A model generated the notes under the pieces. The model made no database searches and was not told the origin of the DNA. It worked only from the letters and a program-made list of their open reading frames with translations. The position numbers and the translations under genes are program-made. A DNA stretch of 64,000 nt from Cellulomonas sp. PhB150 (GTDB lineage: Bacteria; Actinomycetota; Actinomycetes; Actinomycetales; Cellulomonadaceae): contig NZ_RKHX01000001.1 of the NCBI RefSeq assembly GCF_003755175.1, forward strand, positions 1,054,001 to 1,118,000. Direction: 5' to 3'. Of this stretch, positions 8,319 through 17,700 are shown piece after piece. Each line of letters opens with the position of its first letter. Position 1 is the first letter of the stretch.

Positions 8319-9107
8319 TCAGCGGTAGTCGGACCCGCCGTCCACGTCGAACGTCTCCTCCAACGTGGTCACCCCCAGCTCGGCCATGTGAGCGGTGAGC
8401 GAGCGCCCGACCCACCGCAGGTGCCACGCCTCGGGCGCGTACCCGGTGACGTCCTGGTTGGCCTTGGTGTAGCGGACCAGGAAGCCGTACTCCCGCACGT
8501 GCTCGGCGATCCAGCGCCCCTCGGGCGTCGTCGCGAAGCACGGGTCGAAGTCGCACGCGGGCTTGCTCGCGCCGCCGAGGTCGACCGCGAGGCCGGTCTG
8601 GTGCTCGCTGTAGCCGGGGCGGGCGGAGAGCCGCTCGGCGTACTCGCGGCCGTAGACGCCGAGCATGTTGCCGAAGATCTGCTGCTGGTAGGCGTACGAG
8701 CGGTAGCCGCTCTGCATCGTGAGCGTCACACCGTCGTCGGCCGCGGCGTCGAGCATGTCGCGGAGGTCGTCGGCGACCTCAGCGCGGACCTGCTCGCCGG
8801 CCGAGACCGTGACCAGGTCGTCGGGTGCGTAGTCGACGGGGTCGAGCGGGTGGTGCTTGTTGACGACGATCCAGGGGCTGGCGGGGTTCGTCGTCGAGTG
8901 CGCGGCCCGGTCGAAGGTGGGCGTGGGGGTCGGCGTCGGGGTCCGCGACGGCGGCGGCGTGAAGGACGGGGCGGCCGCCGTGGGCACGTCGAGCGCAGGG
9001 TCTGCGGACGACGAGGGCCGGGCGAACGCCCAGGCGGCGAACCCGCCGACAAGGAGCGCGAGGACGACGGTCGCGGCGCCTGCGGCGCGAGACGGTCCAC
9101 GATGCAC
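8319..9107 (-). CDS. Secreted/membrane-anchored D-Ala-D-Ala carboxypeptidase (peptidase M15, VanY-like)
   Basis: 262 residues from a GTG at 9107. An N-terminal hydrophobic segment (~10-30) acts as signal or anchor, followed by a Pro/Thr-rich linker. The M15B domain shows SGYRSYAYQQQIF, SEHQTGLAVDLG (zinc-binding His and Asp) and EAWHLRWVG (zinc-binding His). It trims peptidoglycan stem peptides outside the membrane. It ends 13 nt from the PD-(D/E)XK-like gene, convergent with it. It is divergent from the SnoaL-like gene. Confidence 0.9.
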   Translation of the reverse strand: MHRGPSRAAGAATVVLALLVGGFAAWAFARPSSSADPALDVPTAAAPSFTPPPSRTPTPTPTPTFDRAAHSTTNPASPWIVVNKHHPLDPVDYAPDDLVTVSAGEQVRAEVADDLRDMLDAAADDGVTLTMQSGYRSYAYQQQIFGNMLGVYGREYAERLSARPGYSEHQTGLAVDLGGASKPACDFDPCFATTPEGRWIAEHVREYGFLVRYTKANQDVTGYAPEAWHLRWVGRSLTAHMAELGVTTLEETFDVDGGSDYR

Positions 9108-9150
9108 GCCGTCACGGTATCCCGACCAGGCCCCGTGCCAGACTCGCGCG

Positions 9151-9534
9151 ATGAGCACTCCCGACCCCACCGCCTTCGCCGCAGCCTGGGTCCACGCGTG
9201 GAACTCGCACGACGTCGAGGCCGTCCTGGCGCACTTCGCGGACGACGTCGTGTTCACCTCCCCGGTCGCTGCCCGCGTGCTGCCGGAGACGGGTGGCGTG
9301 CTGCGCGGGAAGGACGCCCTGCGCGAGTACTGGACGCTCGGGCTCACGCTGATCCCGGACCTGCACTTCACGGTCGAGCAGGTCTTCGCCGGGATCGACG
9401 TGCTGGTCATCGCCTACCGCAACCAGCGCGGCAACGCGGTCGACGAGGTGCTGCGGTTCGCCGACGGCCTCGTCGTCGAGGGCCACGGCACGTACCTGGG
9501 CGACGACGAGAACCCCGCCGGGACCGTCGGCTGA
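9151..9534 (+). CDS. SnoaL/NTF2-like protein
   Basis: 127 residues with the NTF2-like pattern: AAWVHAWNSHDVEAVLAHFADDVVFTSP at the N-terminus, then RGKDALREYW and a beta sheet. Members are small cone-shaped enzymes or ligand-binding proteins; no substrate can be named. The ATG lies 6 nt after CAGACT (9139-9144), a leaderless arrangement. It is convergent with the DHA2 transporter. Confidence 0.85.
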   Translation: MSTPDPTAFAAAWVHAWNSHDVEAVLAHFADDVVFTSPVAARVLPETGGVLRGKDALREYWTLGLTLIPDLHFTVEQVFAGIDVLVIAYRNQRGNAVDEVLRFADGLVVEGHGTYLGDDENPAGTVG

Positions 9535-9556
9535 CGATCCCGGCGAGGTCGACGGG

Positions 9557-10987
9557 TCAGGCCCGCTCGGCCCGGTCCCCGCGGCGCAGCACGAGCGCGA
9601 CGCCCGCCGCGAGCAGTGCGGCCAGTGCGCACATCGCGAACAGCTCGCGGTAGGCGCCGAGCGACGGCAGCGTGATCGTCCCCAGCGCCACGGTGCTGGA
9701 CGCGAGGACGGCGCCGCCGAGCGCGCTGGCGAGCGAGCTGCCCACCGAGCGGATCAGCGTGTTGAGGCCGTTGGCCGCGGCGATCTCGTCGGCCGGGGTG
9801 TTCGCGTTGATGAGCGAGGGCATGGCCGCGTACCCGATCGCGGTGCCGACGCCGACGACGGTCGCGCCGACGACGACCTCGACGAGCGACCCGGTGAGCA
9901 CGATGCGCATCGCCCAGCCGATCGCGACGACGGAGGCACCCAGGGCGAGCGTGAAGGGCGCGCCCTTGCGCACGATGAGCCGGGCGGAGACGGGCGCGAA
10001 TGCGAGCATCGCGAGCCCGCTCGGGAGCATCACCAGGCCGGAGACCATCATCGAGCTGCCGAACCCGTAGCCGCTGGACTCCGGCGCCTGCACGTAGGCG
10101 GCGGTGCCGATGAGCGAGGCGAACAGCGCGAAGCCGAACAGCAGCGACGCGACGTTGGTCAGCACGATGGGCCGACGACGCAGTGCGGTGAGGTCGATCA
10201 GCGGGTGCGACGTGCGGTGCTGCCACCACCCGAGGACCGCGAAGAACACCGCGGAGAGCACGAGCAGGCCGATGACCTTGGCGGAGCCCCACCCCCAGTC
10301 CGACGACTCGGCGAGCGGGAGCAGGAGTGAGACGAGGGCGCCGGCGAGGAGCACGGCTCCGAGCACGTCGACGCGGCCGCCGCTGCGACCGGCCCGCTCC
10401 GGGACGACGAGCGCGACGCCGGCGAAGGCGATCAGCGCGCCGACCGCCGTGACCCAGAACAGCACGTGGAAGTCGGCGTGCTCGGCGACGAAGCCGGCCA
10501 GCGGCAGGCCGAGGGCACCGCCCACGCCGAGCATCGCGCTCACGGCGGCGATCGCGGCGCCGGACCGAGCCCTCGGCAGGATCCCCGCGAGCAGGCTGAT
10601 GCCCAGCGGGATCGCACCCGCGGCCACGCCCTGGATCGAGCGGCCGACGATGAGCACGACGAGGTCGTCGGAGAGGGCGCACACGAGCGAGCCGAGCAGC
10701 ATCGCACCCAGCGCGACGAGCAGCATCCGGCGCGTACCGAACATGTCCCCGAGGCGACCGAGCAGCGGGATCGAGATCGCGGAGACCAGCAGGGTGGCGG
10801 TCAGCAGCCACTGGACCTGGTCGGACGACGAGTCCAGCAAGCCGGGCAGTGCCGGCAGCACGGGGATGAGCAGCGACTGGGCGAGCGAGACCACGAGCGC
10901 CCCGAAGCCGACGAACACGATCCACAGACCGGGTCGCTGCTTCGTGGCAAGGGTGGTGGCGCCGGACGAGGCGACATCGACGGACAT
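9557..10987 (-). CDS. MFS drug efflux transporter, DHA2 (EmrB/QacA) type
   Basis: 476 residues with about 14 hydrophobic segments. Motif A appears as GRLGDMFGTRRM (~residue 70) and a motif-C-like GPLAG variant (GGALGLPLAG) is present. It is a proton-driven exporter of drugs or lipophilic compounds in the membrane. A ribosome binding site (GGAGGG) precedes the ATG at 10987; an upstream ATG at 11032 is less likely. It diverges from a tetR gene, and two matching 15-bp palindromes lie between them, so TetR is the likely repressor. Confidence 0.9.
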   Translation of the reverse strand: MSVDVASSGATTLATKQRPGLWIVFVGFGALVVSLAQSLLIPVLPALPGLLDSSSDQVQWLLTATLLVSAISIPLLGRLGDMFGTRRMLLVALGAMLLGSLVCALSDDLVVLIVGRSIQGVAAGAIPLGISLLAGILPRARSGAAIAAVSAMLGVGGALGLPLAGFVAEHADFHVLFWVTAVGALIAFAGVALVVPERAGRSGGRVDVLGAVLLAGALVSLLLPLAESSDWGWGSAKVIGLLVLSAVFFAVLGWWQHRTSHPLIDLTALRRRPIVLTNVASLLFGFALFASLIGTAAYVQAPESSGYGFGSSMMVSGLVMLPSGLAMLAFAPVSARLIVRKGAPFTLALGASVVAIGWAMRIVLTGSLVEVVVGATVVGVGTAIGYAAMPSLINANTPADEIAAANGLNTLIRSVGSSLASALGGAVLASSTVALGTITLPSLGAYRELFAMCALAALLAAGVALVLRRGDRAERA

Positions 10988-11052
10988 GGGGTTCCCTCCG
11001 AGGGACGGGGCGGACAGGCGACCCGACAGCACCGGCGGGACGAGCGACCACA

Positions 11053-11067
11053 GTCAACACCGTTGAC
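11053..11067. promoter_or_regulatory. TetR operator candidate O1
   Basis: GTCAAC-ACC-GTTGAC, a perfect 6-bp inverted repeat with a 3-bp centre. On the minus strand it carries TTGACT, which could be the -35 of the transporter promoter. A second copy with the same arms lies 23 bp away. Confidence 0.8.
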
Positions 11068-11075
11068 CGGGGGGT

Positions 11076-11090
11076 GTCAACGACGTTGAC
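11076..11090. promoter_or_regulatory. TetR operator candidate O2
   Basis: GTCAAC-GAC-GTTGAC. It overlaps TTGACC (11086-11091), the probable -35 of tetR, which is 16 bp from CATGAT (11108-11113), the -10 that precedes the GTG start at 11120 by 6 nt. Binding would therefore give autorepression. Confidence 0.8.
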
Positions 11091-11119
11091 CGGCGGGCTC
11101 GATGCGCCATGATCGTCAC

Positions 11120-11683
11120 GTGGAGACCACCGAGACCGCCCCGCCGACCGGCCGCGAGGCCGTCGAGCGCGCCGCGCTGGAGCTGTTCGAGGAGCAGGGC
11201 TACACCGGCACGTCGATCCGCGCGATCGCCGGCGCGGCGCACGTCGACCCCGCCCTGGTCATCCGCTGGTTCGGCTCCAAGGAGGAGCTGTTCCTGCGGG
11301 TGCTGAGCCTCACGGAGAAGCCGGTCCCCGACCTCTCCGGACCGATCGAGACGCTCGGCGAGCGCCTCGTCGCCTTCGCCCTGGCCCCCGGGCAGCGCGA
11401 CGTGCGCCGCGACCTGACCGCGCTCGTGCGCGCGTCCGACTCGAGCAGCGTGCGCTCCCGCCTGCGCCAGATCACCCGGACGCTGTTCGTCGAGCGGCTG
11501 GTCGAGCACCTCGACGGACCGAACGCCGAGCTGCGCGCGCACCTGATCGCCTCGCAGCTGGGCGGGCTGCTGCAGTCGTGGGACGTCGCCGAGGACCAGA
11601 ACGTCGCAGCGGCCTCGCGGGACCGCATCGTCGCGCTGTACGGATCTGCACTGCAGACGCTCATCGACCCTCCCGTCAACTAG
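11120..11683 (+). CDS. TetR-family repressor of the adjacent DHA2 transporter
   Basis: 187 residues. The N-terminal helix-turn-helix is typical (AALELFEEQGYTGTSIRAIA, then DPALVIRWFGSKEELF). The C-terminal ligand domain is short. GTG 11120 is preferred over ATG 11102 because CATGAT lies exactly 6 nt upstream and because ATG 11102 would lie upstream of the predicted transcript start. Divergent placement and the two operators point to control of the efflux pump and of itself, released by a pump substrate. Confidence 0.85.
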   Translation: METTETAPPTGREAVERAALELFEEQGYTGTSIRAIAGAAHVDPALVIRWFGSKEELFLRVLSLTEKPVPDLSGPIETLGERLVAFALAPGQRDVRRDLTALVRASDSSSVRSRLRQITRTLFVERLVEHLDGPNAELRAHLIASQLGGLLQSWDVAEDQNVAAASRDRIVALYGSALQTLIDPPVN

Positions 11684-11698
11684 CAACCATGGGGTTGC
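11683..11698. promoter_or_regulatory. Palindromic operator candidate, copy 1
   Basis: GCAACCATGGGGTTGC, arms GCAAC/GTTGC with a 6-bp centre, overlapping the last base of the tetR stop codon. A second copy lies 34 bp downstream and agrees at 14 of 16 positions. Confidence 0.65.
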
Positions 11699-11711
11699 GC
11701 TTCGTCGATCC

Positions 11712-11737
11712 TGTGTGCAACCTTGGAGTTGCACACA
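11712..11737. promoter_or_regulatory. Palindromic operator candidate, copy 2 (extended)
   Basis: The core GCAACCTTGGAGTTGC (11717-11732) is extended to 10-bp arms TGTGTGCAAC/GTTGCACACA. It lies 24 nt before the SRPBCC start. It differs from the TetR operators, so another regulator, perhaps ArsR- or MerR-type, is likely. Confidence 0.65.
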
Positions 11738-11760
11738 ACGACGACGAACGGAGCGACCCC

Positions 11761-12651
11761 ATGAGCGACGACCGCATCGAGCGCGACATCCTGATCGACG
11801 CCACCCCCGAGCACGTCTGGTTCCTGGTGAACCAGCCCGGCTTCTGGGTCGCGGAGGAGGCGAGCCTGCCGGGGACGGTGGCTCGCGAGGGCGAGACCAC
11901 GCTCGCCCGGAACGCCACCTACGGCGACTACCCGGTGCGCGTCGAGCGGGTCTCTCCGCCGTCGGCAGTCGCGTACCGCTGGGCGCCGGCGTTCCCCGGC
12001 GCCGACCTCGCGGACGACAACAGCACGCTGGTCGAGGTGAGCATCGCCCGCGAGGGCGAGAAGGCGCGGGTGACCGTCGTCGAGAGCGGGTTCGCCGCAC
12101 TGCCCGACGAGGTCCGCGACCGGACCCGGGAGGCGAACAGCGAGGGCTGGCCCCAGGTCATGCAGGGCCTCGGGACCCGCGCCGAGCGACCGAGCGAGGA
12201 CGACTTCACCACGTCGTTCGTCGTCGACGAGTCACCCGACGACGTCTTCGCCGCGGTGCTCGACGTGCGCGGCTGGTGGACCGACGACATCGAGGGACCC
12301 ACCGGCGACGTCGGCGACGTGTTCGTCTTCCGGCACACGGACGTCCACTACTCGAAGCTGCTGATCACCGAGGTCGTCCCCGGGCGCCGAGTCACGTGGC
12401 TCGTGCTCGACACCGAGCTGTCCTTCGTCGAGGACACCACCGAGTGGATCAACACGTCGATCACGTTCGAGGTCACGCCCACCGCGGCGGGGACCGAGGT
12501 GCGGTTCACGCACCACGGCTTGGTGCCCGCGTACGAGTGCTACGACGCGTGCTCGAGCGCCTGGGGCTTCTACCTCGTCTACAGCATGCGGTCGCTGATC
12601 GTCACCGGTGCGGGCATGCCCGCGCTCAAGGCGCTGCCCCGCCCGTTCTGA
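11761..12651 (+). CDS. Tandem SRPBCC (AHSA1-like) protein
   Basis: 296 residues made of two SRPBCC/START-like domains. The first (~1-140) begins RIERDILIDATPEHVWFLV; the second (~148-290) begins DFTTSFVVDESPDDVFAAVLDVRGWW and ends in a typical long helix. The fold binds hydrophobic ligands in a deep cavity. Two AHSA1-like domains in one chain are less common than one. A ribosome binding site (CGGAG) precedes the ATG. Two matching palindromes lie directly upstream. No function beyond ligand binding can be assigned. Confidence 0.85.
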   Translation: MSDDRIERDILIDATPEHVWFLVNQPGFWVAEEASLPGTVAREGETTLARNATYGDYPVRVERVSPPSAVAYRWAPAFPGADLADDNSTLVEVSIAREGEKARVTVVESGFAALPDEVRDRTREANSEGWPQVMQGLGTRAERPSEDDFTTSFVVDESPDDVFAAVLDVRGWWTDDIEGPTGDVGDVFVFRHTDVHYSKLLITEVVPGRRVTWLVLDTELSFVEDTTEWINTSITFEVTPTAAGTEVRFTHHGLVPAYECYDACSSAWGFYLVYSMRSLIVTGAGMPALKALPRPF

Positions 12652-12679
12652 GGATCGTCCGGAGACTACGGTCGGGCAG

Positions 12680-13405
12680 GTGCCGACCCTGCGCTACGGA
12701 GACCTGCCCGACCAGGTCGTCGACCTCATCCTCCCGGAGGCCGCAGACGCTCCGCTGGCCTGCCTGATCCACGGCGGGTTCTGGCGGGCCGCCTACGACC
12801 GCACGCACCTCGCGCCCCTGGCGACCGCCCTGACCGCGCACGGCTACGCCGTGGCCAACGTCGAGTACCGGCGCGTGGGAGCGGGCGGCGGCTGGCCGAC
12901 GACCTTCGACGACGTCGCGTCCGCGCTCGACGCGATCGGGCCCGCGCTCGCGAGCGAGCACCCGGGCCGGGTCGACCCGGCGGCGACCGTGTACGTCGGC
13001 CACTCCGCCGGCGGGCACCTGGCCCTGTGGGCCGCCCACCGCTCCCCCACACCTCGCGGGGTGGTCGCGCTCGCGCCGGTCGCGGACCTCGTCGAGACGT
13101 CGCGGCTCGACCTGAGCCGCGGTGCCGTCCGCGAGCTCCTCGGCGGCTCGCCGGAGGACGTCCCGGAGCGCTACGCGGCCGCCGACCCGATGGGGCTCGG
13201 ACCCACGACGGCCCGCACGGTGCTGGTGCACGGCGACCTCGACGACCTGGTCCCGCCCGACTTCTCGCGCCGGTACTGCGCGCGCACGGGCGCGCGGCTC
13301 GTGGCGCTCGCCGGTGTCGAGCACTTCGGCGTCGTCGAACCCGGGTCCACGGCCTGGCCGGCCGTCCTGGCGGCCATCGACTGGGCCGCCGAACCGGACG
13401 GGTGA
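12680..13405 (+). CDS. Alpha/beta hydrolase (BD-FAE/kynurenine formamidase-like)
   Basis: 241 residues. An oxyanion-hole motif HGGFW lies near residue 33, the nucleophile elbow GHSAGGH near residue 109, the acid Asp in HGDLDDLV and the base His in GVEHFGV. This set fits esterases of the BD-FAE/arylformamidase type. The substrate is unknown. GTG 12680 lies 7 nt after TACGGT (12667-12672), suggesting a leaderless transcript. It is in line with the SRPBCC gene but has its own promoter. Confidence 0.85.
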   Translation: MPTLRYGDLPDQVVDLILPEAADAPLACLIHGGFWRAAYDRTHLAPLATALTAHGYAVANVEYRRVGAGGGWPTTFDDVASALDAIGPALASEHPGRVDPAATVYVGHSAGGHLALWAAHRSPTPRGVVALAPVADLVETSRLDLSRGAVRELLGGSPEDVPERYAAADPMGLGPTTARTVLVHGDLDDLVPPDFSRRYCARTGARLVALAGVEHFGVVEPGSTAWPAVLAAIDWAAEPDG

Positions 13406-13462
13406 CGTCCGGAACAGGTCCTGGCGCGCCGGGATCGACGTCCTGTTTGCGACCATGGTCCG

Positions 13463-14305
13463 GTGCCACCCCTGAGTCCCGACCGCAGCAAGCTCGTCTT
13501 CCTCGACATCGACGGCACCTACGCCGTGCACGGTGTGGTGCCGCCCGGCCACGAGGCCGCCGTGCGACGGGCCCGGGCAGCGGGCCACCGCGTCTTCCTG
13601 TGCACCGGCCGCTCCCGCGCGCTGCTCCCGCCCGGCATCCTCGACGTCGGCTTCGACGGCCTGGTCGCGTCGGCCGGCTGCTACGTCGAGGTCGGGGGGA
13701 CCCTGCTCGCCGACCGCCGCTTCCCCGACGCCCTCGCGCAGAAGGTGGTCGCGCTCCTGCTCGAGCACGACGCGGCGTTCGTCCTCGAGGCACCCGAGGG
13801 GCTCTACGGTCCGCCGGGCGTCGACGACCGGTTGCGGGCACTTCTCGGCACGGGCGCCGACGGCGAGCAGCACGGAGCCGACGACTTCCTGCGGGCGCTG
13901 GAGATGCGCGAGGACCTGTCGGGAACGTCGTTCGCGAAGATCACCTACCTCGCGGCGACGGCGCCGTGGACCGCGCTGCTGGACTCGCTCGGGCCGGCCG
14001 TCGGCTTCGTGCCCAGCTCGATCGTCGAGGCTCATGACTTCGCGGGCGAGCTGTACCTCGCGGACGTGCACAAGGCGCTCGGGATCGAGCTGGTCCAGCG
14101 CCACGTCGGGGCGGTGCAGGACGACGTCATCGCCGTCGGAGACGGCATCAACGACCTCGAGATGCTCGAGTACGCCGGGGTCGGCGTCGCGATCGAGGGG
14201 TCGGACGCCAGGGTGCTCGCCGCCGCCGACGCGGTCGCACGCGGCCCTCACGTCGAGGGACTCGTCGACCTGTTCGACGACCTGGGGCTCTACCGCAGCG
14301 CCTGA
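13463..14305 (+). CDS. HAD-superfamily phosphatase, Cof type
   Basis: 280 residues. HAD motif I is FLDIDGT (Asp15 nucleophile, Asp17), motif II is LCTGRS, and motif IV is GDGINDLEML. The large C2B cap identifies the Cof/YidA subfamily, which dephosphorylates sugar phosphates or flavin precursors. The substrate is not predictable. GTG 13463 lies 6 nt after GACCAT (13451-13456). Confidence 0.88.
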   Translation: MPPLSPDRSKLVFLDIDGTYAVHGVVPPGHEAAVRRARAAGHRVFLCTGRSRALLPPGILDVGFDGLVASAGCYVEVGGTLLADRRFPDALAQKVVALLLEHDAAFVLEAPEGLYGPPGVDDRLRALLGTGADGEQHGADDFLRALEMREDLSGTSFAKITYLAATAPWTALLDSLGPAVGFVPSSIVEAHDFAGELYLADVHKALGIELVQRHVGAVQDDVIAVGDGINDLEMLEYAGVGVAIEGSDARVLAAADAVARGPHVEGLVDLFDDLGLYRSA

Positions 14306-14324
14306 CGCCCGACCCGGGCGCGAG

Positions 14325-14690
14325 CTACGCCGGCTGCTCCAGCGGGAACCGCACCGCGAGCGACGCCTGGATCGCGACGTGCCGCTCGAGGAACGCGCGC
14401 TCGTCCAGCTTCTTGCGCCGCAGCCAGCCGGTGACCTCGTCGTTGCACTTGCTCGCGTTGCACGACCGGCACGCGGGCGCGATGTTCGCGAGGGTGTAGC
14501 GCCCGCCGCGGGAGATCGGCAGCACGCAGTCGCGCTGCATCGGCACGTCGGTCGCCCCGCAGTACGCGCAGCCTCCCCATGCGGCTGTCAGTGCGGACCA
14601 CTGCTCGGGGAGCAGGTCGTGCTCGACGGCGTCCATCCGCTTCTTCCGTCGTCGGGCGTACCGCGCCTGACGCGTCCGAGGGGGTGCCAT
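14325..14690 (-). CDS. HNH-like protein lacking the usual first histidine
   Basis: 121 residues. The zinc-knuckle CAYC and CRSC pairs and the N/C-terminal HNH frame (SRGGRYTLANIAPACRSCNASKCND) are intact, but the position normally held by the general-base His (DHVxPxSRGG) reads DCVLPISRGG. The His is thus Cys, which would impair cleavage. It may be a DNA-binding derivative or use another residue. ATG 14690 follows TAGCCT (14698-14703) by 7 nt. It is convergent with the HAD gene. Confidence 0.75.
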   Translation of the reverse strand: MAPPRTRQARYARRRKKRMDAVEHDLLPEQWSALTAAWGGCAYCGATDVPMQRDCVLPISRGGRYTLANIAPACRSCNASKCNDEVTGWLRRKKLDERAFLERHVAIQASLAVRFPLEQPA

Positions 14691-14740
14691 GGGCCCGAGG
14701 CTATCCACGTGCCGCAGCGCCCTGGCGGCGGCGCGCGCGA

Positions 14741-14774
14741 CGACGGGCCCCCGCCGTGTGGCGGGGGCCCGTCG
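14741..14774 (-). terminator. Hairpin terminator of the GH3 gene
   Basis: CGACGGGCCCCCGCC-GTGT-GGCGG...: a perfect 15-bp stem with a 4-nt loop, 15 nt downstream of the GH3 stop. There is no T tract, as is common for GC-rich actinobacterial terminators. Confidence 0.7.
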
Positions 14775-14789
14775 GTCCAGCTGCTTCGG

Positions 14790-17700
14790 CTACTTCGCAG
14801 TCTTCGGCGCCGAGGTCTTGGCCACGGTGACGTAGCCCGACTTCTTCGCCGTGACCGTGACGGTCAGCTTCTTGCCCGAGTCGGCCGCGACGACCTTGTG
14901 GCTCGACGTCGTCGCGCCCTTGATCGCCTTGCCGCCCCGGTTCCACTGGTAGGTCAGGGTCGCTCCGCTGGTGTGGGAGGCGACCTTCGCCTTGAGCGTG
15001 CTGCCCTGGGTCGCCTTGCCCGTGACGGACGGCGTGGACAGCGTGAGCGTGCCCTTGACGGTGACGGCGGCCGAGGTCGCCGAGACCGAGGTGGAGCCGG
15101 ACTTCGCCGCGGTGACGGTCACCGACAGCGCCTTCCCGGTGTCGGCGGCGACGGCCTTGTAGGTCGCCTTCGTCGCGCCCTTGATGGCCTTGCCGGCCCG
15201 GTTCCACTGGTAGGTCAGGGTCGCGCCGCTGGTGTGCGAGGAGACCTTGGCCGTCAGCGTGCTGCCGACGACGGCCTTGCCGCTGATGACGGGCTTGGCG
15301 ACCGCGAGCTTGGCCGTGACCGTGACGGACTTCGTCGCGCTGACGTTGCCCGCCTTGTCGGTGGCCCGGTACTGCACCGCCTTCGGTGCACCGGTGATCG
15401 CCGCCGCCTTGGTGTACGTCACCCAGTGCGCCCCGCCGTCGACGGAGTACTGGATCGACGCGACGCCCGACAGGTCGTCGCTCGCCGCGAGGACGAGCGA
15501 GCCGTCCTTCGCGGAGGTGACCGAGGTCGTCGGCGCGGTGCCGTCGATCTTGATCGTGAGCGACTTGCTGGCCGGCGGTGCGTCGTCGCGCGAGACGGCC
15601 ACGAGCACCTGGTGCTCGCCGTCGCCGGTCACGACGACCGGCTCACCCGTGTAGAGCAGGCTCTCGCCGCCGTCGACGCCGACCGACGCGATGTCCCCGT
15701 CGGCCACGCCGACCGACACCGCGACGTCACCCGTGTACCAACCGCTGGCGGGCAGCGCCGGGCTCGTCGTGACCGTGAACTCGGGCGCCGGACCCGAGGG
15801 CACCGTCGTCACCTTGCCCTTGGTCACCGCGACGTACGACTTCAGGTCGCTGAACTGGTTCGTGTACGGCACCGCCTTGATGCCGGACACGTTCTGGATC
15901 GACGCCAGCTGCGCGAACTGCGCGGACTGGCTCACCGTGGTCAGCACGCGGATGGCCGAGCGCTGCAGGTCACCGAGCCGCATGTTCCAGCCGGCGGCCG
16001 GGTAGTTGCCCTTGACCACGACGGTGTACGCCGTGACCGGGCTCGTGCTGTCCGCCGGGTCGGCGTGCACGACGTCGGTGATCGCGACCCCGGCCTTCTG
16101 GGCCGCCGTCAGCGCCGAGCCGGCCAGGAGCGCGGCCGTCTGCGTGTACGCGTCGTTCACCGAGGTGAACTTGGCGTTCGGCGTGAACACCTGGTTGTTG
16201 ATCACGTCGACGGTTGTCGTGCCCGAAGCCGGGACCTTGGTGAGGTCCGTGCTCGAGTCGACGGTGGTGCTGATCGTCTCGGCACCCGTCGCGGACGGGG
16301 TCAGGCCGTTGAAGGACCAGGCGTAGCTGGTGCGCGTGGCCGTGACGGTCTTGTTGAGGACGGGCAAGCCCGAGATGTCGATCGTCGGCGGCACCTTGAG
16401 CGTCGCGTTGATGACGTTCTGCGGAGCGTTGCCGGGCTCGATCAGGTCGTTGCCGGCGTAGAGCGTGGCGGTCGTGTCGTGGCTGCCGCCCCAGTCGGAC
16501 ATCACGGTGCCCTTGAAGCCCCACTCGCCGCGGAGCACGTCCTCGAGGAGGTCGTAGTTCTGCGCCGCGTAGGTGCCGTTCACCTTGTTGTAGGAGCTCA
16601 TCACGGCCATCGGCTGCGACGACTTCACGGCGATCTCGAAGCCCTTGAGCTCGATCTCGCGCAGGCCACGCTCGCTGGCGATGATGTCGCCACCGCTGCG
16701 CTGGGTCTCCTGGTTGTTCGCCGCGAAGTGCTTGATCGTGACGCCCTCGCCGGGCACCGACTGCACACCGAGGGTCGTCGCCGCGGCGGTCAGGCCGGAG
16801 ACCACGGGGTCCTCCGAGTAGTACTCGAAGTTGCGGCCGTTGAGCGGGTCGCGGTGGATGTTCATGCCGGGTGCGAGCCACAGCGAGACGCCGTACTCCT
16901 GCATCTCCTTGCCGATCGCGGTGCCGACCTCGGTGACGAGGTCACGGTTCCAGGTCTGCGCGAGCGCCGTGCCGACGGGCCAGGCGGTGCCGAACTGGTA
17001 GGTCGCCGGGGTGGTGGCGATCTTCTGCGTGATGCGCAGGCCGGCCGGGCCGTCCGAGAGGGTCAGGGCGGGGATGCCCAGGTTCTCGTACTTGGCGGTC
17101 GTGTAGCCCGCGGCGCCCGTGGCGGACAGCGTCGAGCCGATGGCGCTGGCGCCCTCGACGATGTTCGCGAGCTGGGTGACGTTGAGCTTCGCGACGAACT
17201 GCTCGATCGTCGTCTTGCCCTTCGCCACGTCGTACAGCGTGCTGGCCGGGTCGGTCGTGACGTCCTTGATCGTCTCGCCGGTCTTGGCCGCGTACGGCGC
17301 GCCGGTGCCCTCCCAGCTCGTCTGCGCCGGGTCGACGTACGCCGTGGTCGACGAGATCTGGCTGCCGTCGATCGCGAAGTAGGGCGACGTGCTGTCGACC
17401 GCGACGTCCTGCTGGACCTCGGACGCGGCCTGCACGGGCGTGAAGCCCGTGGTGTCCAGCGTCAGCTTCGGCGCTGCGGCGATCTGGTCCGCCTCACCGT
17501 CGTAGGTGTAGAAGTCGGCGGGGTCGCTGGTGAGCTCGGTCGCGGGCTTCTCGTCGTCGACGAGCTGGCTCGAGTCCTGCTCCGTGACCGTCGTGTCCGC
17601 GAGGCCGATCGTCGCGGCCACCTGCGTGTTGCGCGACGAGCTGCCCACGCGCACGACGTAGTCGCCTGCGTCGAGCACGTACTGCGAGGTGGACTCGTCG

